From positions 1,925,361 through 1,989,360 of the forward strand of contig NZ_LJIX01000006.1 of NCBI RefSeq assembly GCF_001420595.1: DNA of 64,000 nucleotides. Direction: 5' to 3'. A program made the translations under genes and the position numbers. The DNA comes from Cytobacillus solani (GTDB lineage Bacteria > Bacillota > Bacilli > Bacillales > Cytobacillaceae). Shown here piece after piece: positions 58,554-64,000 of the stretch. Numbering within the stretch: the first letter of the stretch is position 1; every line of letters starts with the position of its first letter. The notes under the pieces are model-generated. The model was not told where the DNA came from. It saw only the letters and a program-made list of their open reading frames with translations, and did not search any database.

Positions 58554-59483
58554 ATGAAAATATTTGATGCCCATTGTGACGTCCTTTACAAAATGTTTTT
58601 AGACTCAACTATTAATTTTAACGATTCTGAAAAACTTGAAGTCAATTTAAATGGGATGAAATCAGGGGGGGTAAAAGTGCAATGTTTTGCTATATTTATA
58701 CCTGATTCTGTCCATCCCGATATGCGATTTAATGCAGCACTATATATGATTGAGCTCTTTTATGAAAAGATAATTAAGCCTTTCTCACAAATACGTGTGA
58801 TTTCGAATCGGATAGATCTCGAAAATCTTGCAGCGGATGAAATAGGTGCTATATTAACTTTAGAAGGATGCGATGCCATTGGCTATGATTTAGTCAAATT
58901 AAAAACGCTACTCAGATTAGGTGTTACTTCAATTGGGCTAACATGGAATTATAGCAATTATGTTTCTGATGGGATCCTTGAAGAAAGAGGTGCAGGATTA
59001 TCAACCTTTGGGAAAAAAGTAGTCAGCATTTTGAATACGACCCAAACATGGTGTGATGTTTCCCACCTCTCTGAACGTGGATTCTGGGATGTGATCGAAT
59101 ACAGTGACTATCCATTTGCTTCCCATTCGAATTGTTATTCGCTTTGTCCAAATCCCCGTAATTTAATGAATGATCAGATTGAAGCACTTATTGATCGTGA
59201 CAGTGTAATAGGGATTACGTTTGTCCCTGAATTTTTAACAAGCAGAAAAACGGCAACAGTGACTGATGTATTAAGACATCTTGAATATGTCTGTTCACTT
59301 GGAGGAGAAGAGCATGTCGGCTTCGGATCAGATTTTGATGGAACCAATGGAAAGCTGCCAAAAGGCTTAATGAATGTGAAGGACTTTCACCAATTAATGA
59401 ATGAGTTGGTAAAATATTATTCTAGTATACAAGTGGAGAATTTTATGTATAGAAACTTTATTAGAAGATATCCGAGAAAATGA
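58554..59483 (+). CDS. Membrane dipeptidase family M19 (renal dipeptidase-like)
   Basis: A 309-residue zinc hydrolase that cleaves dipeptides. Metal ligands of the M19 family can be placed: His7 and Asp9 in DAHCDVLYKM, the Glu of TLEGCDAIG, His in DVSHLSERG and SHSNCYSLCPNPRNLMND, and Asp in GFGSDFDG near the C-terminus. No signal peptide is visible, so a cytoplasmic role is likely. Commonly located between spoVS and korA in Bacillaceae. The ribosome-binding site AAGGA is somewhat distant. Confidence 0.88.
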   Translation: MKIFDAHCDVLYKMFLDSTINFNDSEKLEVNLNGMKSGGVKVQCFAIFIPDSVHPDMRFNAALYMIELFYEKIIKPFSQIRVISNRIDLENLAADEIGAILTLEGCDAIGYDLVKLKTLLRLGVTSIGLTWNYSNYVSDGILEERGAGLSTFGKKVVSILNTTQTWCDVSHLSERGFWDVIEYSDYPFASHSNCYSLCPNPRNLMNDQIEALIDRDSVIGITFVPEFLTSRKTATVTDVLRHLEYVCSLGGEEHVGFGSDFDGTNGKLPKGLMNVKDFHQLMNELVKYYSSIQVENFMYRNFIRRYPRK

Positions 59484-59499
59484 AAATGAATAGATAGCT

Positions 59500-59571
59500 A
59501 ATAGATTTATCATTACGAAAAAGTAGGAAGTTTAATCGATCATTTGGCAATCAAAATGGCATAAATCTATT
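59500..59571. repeat. 11-bp inverted repeat downstream of the dipeptidase
   Basis: AATAGATTTAT (59500-59510) and ATAAATCTATT (59561-59571) are perfect reverse complements 50 bases apart in the 314-base gap before korA. No T-run follows, and no gene lies here. Confidence 0.4.
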
Positions 59572-59655
59572 ATTGTTTAATTAGTTGTAAAATATTCATA
59601 TTTTCGACAATAATTAGTATGAAAGGGTTGCTTTTTTTTAGACTTAGGTCTAGAA

Positions 59656-59670
59656 TTGAAAGCGTTTAGT
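59656..59670 (+). promoter_or_regulatory. cre-like (CcpA) site upstream of korA
   Basis: TTGAAAGCGTTTAGT matches the cre consensus WTGNAANCGNWWNCW at all but one defined position. It lies about 65 bases before an extended -10-like element TGCTACACT (59733-59741) and 128 bases before korA. Confidence 0.5.
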
Positions 59671-59797
59671 ACCCATTCAAAATCCTTAATAAAAGGTTGT
59701 TCTTTATATCGTAAATAAGGTTTCTGAAAGAGTGCTACACTTTAATTATTATATTGTTTTTACATATTTTTCTAACGTATCTAAAGGGGTGTAAGTC

Positions 59798-61534
59798 ATG
59801 ATCAATCAACTTTCGTGGAAAGTTGGCGGGCAACAAGGGGAAGGTATTGAAAGTACTGGTGAAATTTTTGCCATTGCATTGAACCGATTAGGCTACTACT
59901 TGTATGGTTACCGCCATTTCTCATCTCGTATTAAAGGCGGTCATACGAACAATAAGATTCGTGTAAGCACAACACAAGTTCGTTCCATTTCAGACGATCT
60001 TGATATTTTGGTAGCATTCGACCAAGAAACAATCGATTTGAACTACAAAGAGCTCCATGAAAAAGGTGTTATTATTGCGGATGCAAAGTTCAACCCAATA
60101 AAGCCAGAAGATACTAAAGCATCGATGTTTGCGGTTCCATTTACGGAATTAGCGACGGAATTAGGTACATCCCTTATGAAAAACATGGTTGCTGTTGGTG
60201 CAACATGTGCAGTCTTAAATTTAGATATTAACGTTTTTAAGGAAGTTGTGCAAGAAATTTTTGGACGTAAGGGTCAGCAAGTAGTTGAAAAAAATATGGA
60301 AGCCATTAAGTCAGGCTTTGATAATATGCAAGAACATCTAGAAAATACGGCAGAATTAATGGAACTTGAGAAAGCAGACGGGAAGAAACGTATGTTTATG
60401 ATTGGTAACGATGCGATTGCGCTTGGCGCATTGGCAGGCGGGTGCCGCTTCATGGCTGCTTATCCAATTACTCCTGCTTCCGATATTATGGAATATTTAA
60501 TTAAAAAGCTTCCTCCAGTTGGCGGAGCAGTGATTCAGACTGAAGATGAAATTGCTGCAGTAACAATGACTATTGGAGCTAACTATGGTGGAGTACGTGC
60601 ACTAACTGCATCATCAGGCCCTGGACTTTCATTAAAAATGGAAGCGATCGGCTTATCTGGTATTACGGAAACTCCGCTTGTCATTGTTGATACACAGCGT
60701 GGGGGGCCATCAACAGGTCTGCCAACAAAGCAGGAGCAATCCGATTTAATGGCTATGATTTATGGTACACATGGTGAGATTCCGAAGATTGTTATGGCAC
60801 CAAGTACTGTTCAAGAAGCATTCTATGATACAGCAGAAGCATTTAATCTTGCTGAAGAATACCAATGTCCAGTCATTGTTTTATCTGACCTTCAATTATC
60901 TTTAGGTAAACAAACTGTAGAACCTCTTGAATATGATAAAGTAGAAATTCGCCGCGGAAAGTTAGTGACAGAAGAATTGCCTGAAATTGAAAATAAAGGT
61001 TACTTTAAACGTTATGAAGTAACAGAGGATGGCGTTTCTCCAAGAACGATACCTGGAATAAAAAATGGTATACACCATGTAACTGGTGTTGAACATGATG
61101 AACAGGGCAAGCCGTCCGAATCTGCAGCCAATCGAAATGCACAAATGGACAAGCGCTTCCGTAAAATTGAAAATATTAAATTCGATACTCCTGTTTATAA
61201 AAACGCTCCACATGAAGAAGCAGACATTTTGATTGTTGGCTTCAATTCAACTCGCGGAGCAATTGAAGAAGCAATGGGCCGTTTGGAAAAAGACGGATTA
61301 AAGGTGAATCATGCACATATCCGTTTAATTTATCCATTCCCATCTAATGAATTACTGCCCCTCGTAAATTCAGCGAAAAAGATCGTGGTTGTTGAAAATA
61401 ATGCGACTGGGCAATTGGCAAATATGATTAAGATGAACGTCGGAAATGCTGAAAAAATTACAAAGATGTTAAAGTACGACGGAAATCCATTCTTGCCGCA
61501 TGAAATTCATACAAGATGCAAGGAGTTGGTCTAA
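59798..61534 (+). CDS. korA: 2-oxoacid:ferredoxin oxidoreductase subunit alpha (KorA, gamma-alpha fusion)
   Basis: Alpha subunit with an N-terminal gamma domain, 578 residues. The gamma part (residues 1-185) starts with KVGGQQGEGIESTGEIFA and RHFSSRIKGGHTN. The alpha part holds GNDAIALGALAGGCRFMAAYPITPASDIMEYL (about 205-236) and the thiamine/pyruvate-binding region TASSGPGLSLKMEAIGL. With KorB it oxidises a 2-oxoacid, probably 2-oxoglutarate, to an acyl-CoA, reducing ferredoxin. ATG 59798 follows AAGGGGTG. It ends directly at the korB start. Confidence 0.93.
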   Translation: MINQLSWKVGGQQGEGIESTGEIFAIALNRLGYYLYGYRHFSSRIKGGHTNNKIRVSTTQVRSISDDLDILVAFDQETIDLNYKELHEKGVIIADAKFNPIKPEDTKASMFAVPFTELATELGTSLMKNMVAVGATCAVLNLDINVFKEVVQEIFGRKGQQVVEKNMEAIKSGFDNMQEHLENTAELMELEKADGKKRMFMIGNDAIALGALAGGCRFMAAYPITPASDIMEYLIKKLPPVGGAVIQTEDEIAAVTMTIGANYGGVRALTASSGPGLSLKMEAIGLSGITETPLVIVDTQRGGPSTGLPTKQEQSDLMAMIYGTHGEIPKIVMAPSTVQEAFYDTAEAFNLAEEYQCPVIVLSDLQLSLGKQTVEPLEYDKVEIRRGKLVTEELPEIENKGYFKRYEVTEDGVSPRTIPGIKNGIHHVTGVEHDEQGKPSESAANRNAQMDKRFRKIENIKFDTPVYKNAPHEEADILIVGFNSTRGAIEEAMGRLEKDGLKVNHAHIRLIYPFPSNELLPLVNSAKKIVVVENNATGQLANMIKMNVGNAEKITKMLKYDGNPFLPHEIHTRCKELV

Positions 61535-62401
61535 ATGGCAACATTTAAAGATTTTCGTAATAGTGTAAAACCAAACTGGTGTCCCGGCTGTGGAGACTTC
61601 TCCGTTCAAGCTGCGATCCAGCGTGCTGCAGCAAATGTAGGACTAGAACCTGAAAACTTAGCTGTTATTTCTGGAATTGGATGTTCAGGCCGTATTTCAG
61701 GATATATTAATTCTTATGGATTACATGGTATCCACGGACGTTCACTCCCAATCGCAACGGGTGTGAAAATGGCTAACCGAGACTTAACGGTTATCGCTTC
61801 TGGCGGTGATGGCGATGGATATGCAATCGGTATGAGCCACACAATCCATGCGATTCGCCGAAATGTAAATATCACATATATTGTTATGGATAACCAAATC
61901 TATGGTTTAACAAAAGGACAAACATCACCAAGGTCAGCTACAGGCTTCAAAACGAAGTCAACACCTGAAGGTTCCATTGAACAAGCAATTGCTCCAATGG
62001 AAATGGCATTAACTGCTGGTGCGACATTTGTTGCCCAAAGCTTCTCTACTGACCTTAAGGATCTGACGGCATTAATCGAAGCTGGTATTAAACATGAAGG
62101 CTTCTCTTTAATTAACGTGTTTAGCCCTTGTGTTACTTATAATAAAGTGAACACTTATGACTGGTTTAAAGAGAATTTAACAAAATTAAGTGATGTTGAA
62201 GGCTATGATTCTTCTAATAAATCAATGGCTATGCAAACTTTAATGAAGCATAATGGCTTAGTAACTGGACTTATTTATCAAGATACAGAGCGTAAATCTT
62301 ATCAAGAGCTGCTAAATGGCTATTCAGAAGCTCCGTTAGTTGACGCGGACTTAACTCTAGATCAAGCACATTTTGATAAACTTGTTGACGAATTTATGTA
62401 A
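61535..62401 (+). CDS. korB: 2-oxoacid:ferredoxin oxidoreductase subunit beta (KorB)
   Basis: TPP- and [4Fe-4S]-binding beta subunit, 288 residues. Cys16 and Cys19 in NWCPGCGDF, Cys in GIGCSGR and Cys in FSPCVTYNK are candidate cluster ligands; the TPP motif is GGDGDGYAIGMSH with MDNQIYGLTKGQTSPRS. It starts one base after the korA stop and is clearly translated together with it. In Bacillus species with this gene pair it is found next to miaB. A terminator follows. Confidence 0.94.
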   Translation: MATFKDFRNSVKPNWCPGCGDFSVQAAIQRAAANVGLEPENLAVISGIGCSGRISGYINSYGLHGIHGRSLPIATGVKMANRDLTVIASGGDGDGYAIGMSHTIHAIRRNVNITYIVMDNQIYGLTKGQTSPRSATGFKTKSTPEGSIEQAIAPMEMALTAGATFVAQSFSTDLKDLTALIEAGIKHEGFSLINVFSPCVTYNKVNTYDWFKENLTKLSDVEGYDSSNKSMAMQTLMKHNGLVTGLIYQDTERKSYQELLNGYSEAPLVDADLTLDQAHFDKLVDEFM

Positions 62402-62410
62402 GAAAATGAA

Positions 62411-62444
62411 GATAGCCCAGGGTAAATTCCTGGGTTATTTTTTA
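62411..62444 (+). terminator. Intrinsic terminator after korB
   Basis: ATAGCCCAGG (62412-62421) pairs with CCTGGGTTAT (62429-62438, one G-T pair) around GTAAATT, followed by TTTTTT. Confidence 0.9.
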
Positions 62445-62617
62445 TGAACGCTTTCTAAGATTGTTCTTTAATAACTTTTATTATATGTGATAATCGTCAC
62501 GTTCAAATTAGATGAATTCGTATAATATTATTATTTGTGAATAGGTACATACCATTTGTTTGAATTGAATTTACAGCAGCGAGTGATCAATAGTCCCATA
62601 GGAGGATTTCTATTGTT

Positions 62618-62646
62618 TTCAATGCATAAAGGCTTTATACTATAAT
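62618..62646 (+). promoter_or_regulatory. Putative sigma-A promoter for miaB
   Basis: TTCAAT (62618-62623) and a perfect TATAAT (62641-62646) with 17-bp spacing, about 105 bases before miaB. The 350-base korB-miaB gap holds no other gene. Confidence 0.6.
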
Positions 62647-62751
62647 AATGTGTGTAGTTAATCTTAATTACGATAATATTTTTTATTATAAAAGCTTAGG
62701 TATTCCAATAGATTTTCTCGCAGGTACAAAAGAGAGAAAGGGGACAAAAAA

Positions 62752-64000
62752 ATGAATGAAAAACAACGACTAGAAGGTCAACAAGTGCAAACAGCTAATC
62801 CATCGGACAAAAAATCCGAAAAGGATTATAGCAAATATTTTGAAGCGGTGTATACTCCTCCATCCTTAAAGGAAGCGAAGAAGCGCGGAAAAGAAGAAGT
62901 AGCCTATCATAAGGATTTTGATATTCCACAAGAATTTCATGGGATGGGAAATGGACGAAAGTTCTATATCCGTACGTATGGCTGTCAAATGAACGAGCAT
63001 GATACGGAAGTTATGGCGGGGATTTTCCTAGGACTAGGCTATGAACCGACCGATACTGTAGAGGATGCAAATGTAATATTATTAAATACATGTGCAATCC
63101 GTGAAAATGCAGAGAATAAAGTCTTTGGTGAGCTTGGTCACTTAAAGCACTTGAAAAAAGAAAAACCAGACTTGCTTCTAGGTGTATGTGGATGTATGTC
63201 CCAGGAAGAGTCAGTAGTTAACAAAATTTTAAAAACGTATAATCAAGTAGATATTATCTTTGGAACACATAATATTCATCGCCTGCCAAACATATTGCAT
63301 GAAGCATATATGTCAAAGGAAATGGTTGTAGAAGTATGGTCTAAAGAAGGAGATGTTATTGAAAACCTTCCGAAGGTTCGTCAAGGAAATATTAAAGCAT
63401 GGGTTAATATTATGTATGGCTGTGATAAGTTCTGTACGTATTGTATTGTTCCTTATACACGTGGAAAAGAGCGCAGTCGCCGTCCCGAAGATATCATTCA
63501 AGAGGTTAGACAATTAGCTGCACAAGGATATCAAGAGATAACCCTTCTTGGACAAAATGTGAATGCATACGGGAAAGACTTTGAAGATATTCAATATGGT
63601 CTAGGGGATCTAATGGATGAAATTCGTAAAATTGATATTCCACGTATCCGTTTTACAACCAGTCATCCTCGCGATTTTGATGATCAATTAATTGAAGTAT
63701 TGGCAAAAGGCGGAAATCTCGTTGAACATATTCATCTGCCAGTTCAATCTGGATCAAATGAAGTTCTTAAAATCATGGCACGTAAATATACGAGAGAACA
63801 TTATTTAGAGCTTATTCGTAAAATCAAAGCCGCTGTTCCAGGGGCAACATTTACGACTGATATTATTGTTGGCTATCCAAATGAAACGGATGAGCAGTTT
63901 GAAGAAACACTTTCACTCTATCGTGAAGTTGGCTATGAAGCTGCTTATACGTTCATCTATTCCCCACGGGAAGGAACACCTGCTGCAAAAATGCAGGATA
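62752..64000 (+). CDS. miaB: tRNA-2-methylthio-N6-dimethylallyladenosine synthase (3' end missing)
   Basis: Radical-SAM methylthiotransferase that makes ms2i6A37 in tRNAs reading UNN codons. About 416 residues are visible, cut off by the window end. After a charged N-terminal extension, the MTTase domain has Cys78 in TYGCQMNE, then [15 protein letters not shown] and [10 protein letters not shown]; the radical-SAM cluster motif CDKFCTYC has Cys224, Cys228 and Cys231. ATG 62752 follows GAAAGGGG. In B. subtilis the gene is ymcB, followed by ymcA outside this window. Confidence 0.96.
   Translation, partial: MNEKQRLEGQQVQTANPSDKKSEKDYSKYFEAVYTPPSLKEAKKRGKEEVAYHKDFDIPQEFHGMGNGRKFYIRTYGCQMNEHDTEVMAGIFLGLGYEPTDTVEDANVILLNTCAIRENAENKVFGELGHLKHLKKEKPDLLLGVCGCMSQEESVVNKILKTYNQVDIIFGTHNIHRLPNILHEAYMSKEMVVEVWSKEGDVIENLPKVRQGNIKAWVNIMYGCDKFCTYCIVPYTRGKERSRRPEDIIQEVRQLAAQGYQEITLLGQNVNAYGKDFEDIQYGLGDLMDEIRKIDIPRIRFTTSHPRDFDDQLIEVLAKGGNLVEHIHLPVQSGSNEVLKIMARKYTREHYLELIRKIKAAVPGATFTTDIIVGYPNETDEQFEETLSLYREVGYEAAYTFIYSPREGTPAAKMQD

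Noticed and set aside
62441-62458. CcpA cre site after korB (ATGAACGCTTTCTAAG)
   Set aside because: It resembles the palindromic cre core but lacks two central bases and lies in a terminator-proximal position; mismatch is too great.

Overview
The window is a continuous piece of a low-GC Firmicute chromosome, almost certainly a spore-forming member of the Bacillaceae. The gene order from rpsB through recA, rny and spoVS to miaB follows the Bacillus subtilis order closely. Sporulation genes (dpaA, dpaB, spoIIIE, spoVS, ylxY) are present, start codons are ATG, TTG or GTG behind strong AGGAGG-type ribosome-binding sites, and intergenic repeats of the TGTCTAGCTCCAGCGCC type recur. The genus cannot be fixed from the sequence alone. 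All genes except brnQ are on the plus strand. No rRNA, tRNA, CRISPR array, prophage or intact insertion sequence was seen.

Layout. (1) 1-9.5 kb: translation and envelope genes: rpsB (5' end cut off), tsf, pyrH, frr, uppS, cdsA, dxr, rseP, proS. (2) 9.6-14.0 kb: polC with its own promoter. (3) 14.1-24.1 kb: the rimP-nusA-rnpM-ylxQ-infB-ylxP-rbfA-truB-ribF-rpsO-pnp block of transcription, ribosome assembly, tRNA modification, flavin and RNA decay genes. (4) 24.3-28.7 kb: ylxY, mlpA, ymxH, and dpaAB for spore dipicolinate. (5) 28.8-32.3 kb: asd-dapG-dapA, which supplies the dihydrodipicolinate used by both DpaAB and lysine/peptidoglycan synthesis. (6) 32.4-38.0 kb: rnjB, tepA, ylzJ, spoIIIE. (7) 38.2-44.0 kb: a GntR regulator (ymfC) followed by a four-gene nucleoside-type ABC transporter. 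(8) 44.2-45.7 kb: brnQ on the minus strand, with a CodY-like box. (9) 46.1-54.9 kb: ymfF-ymfH-ymfI-ymfJ-ymfK-ymfM-pgsA-cinA-recA. (10) 55-64 kb: rny, ymdB, spoVS, an M19 dipeptidase, korAB (2-oxoacid:ferredoxin oxidoreductase) and the start of miaB.

Regulatory signals are well preserved. They include consensus promoters (rny, rimP, recA, ymfF, rpsO), a LexA-type box at recA, a cre-like site before korA, a CodY-like box at brnQ, and many intrinsic terminators. Several terminators overlap the stop codon of the gene they end.

I did not find a convincing undescribed system; this is mostly conserved core genome. The items most worth a second look are the dispersed intergenic repeat family whose terminal stems show compensatory changes, a 16-bp inverted repeat before asd, an RNase J2 that keeps the full metal-binding motif set, a palindrome over the ymfC promoter, and an unexplained 440-nt gap before spoVS with a structured segment that faintly resembles a TnpB tail.
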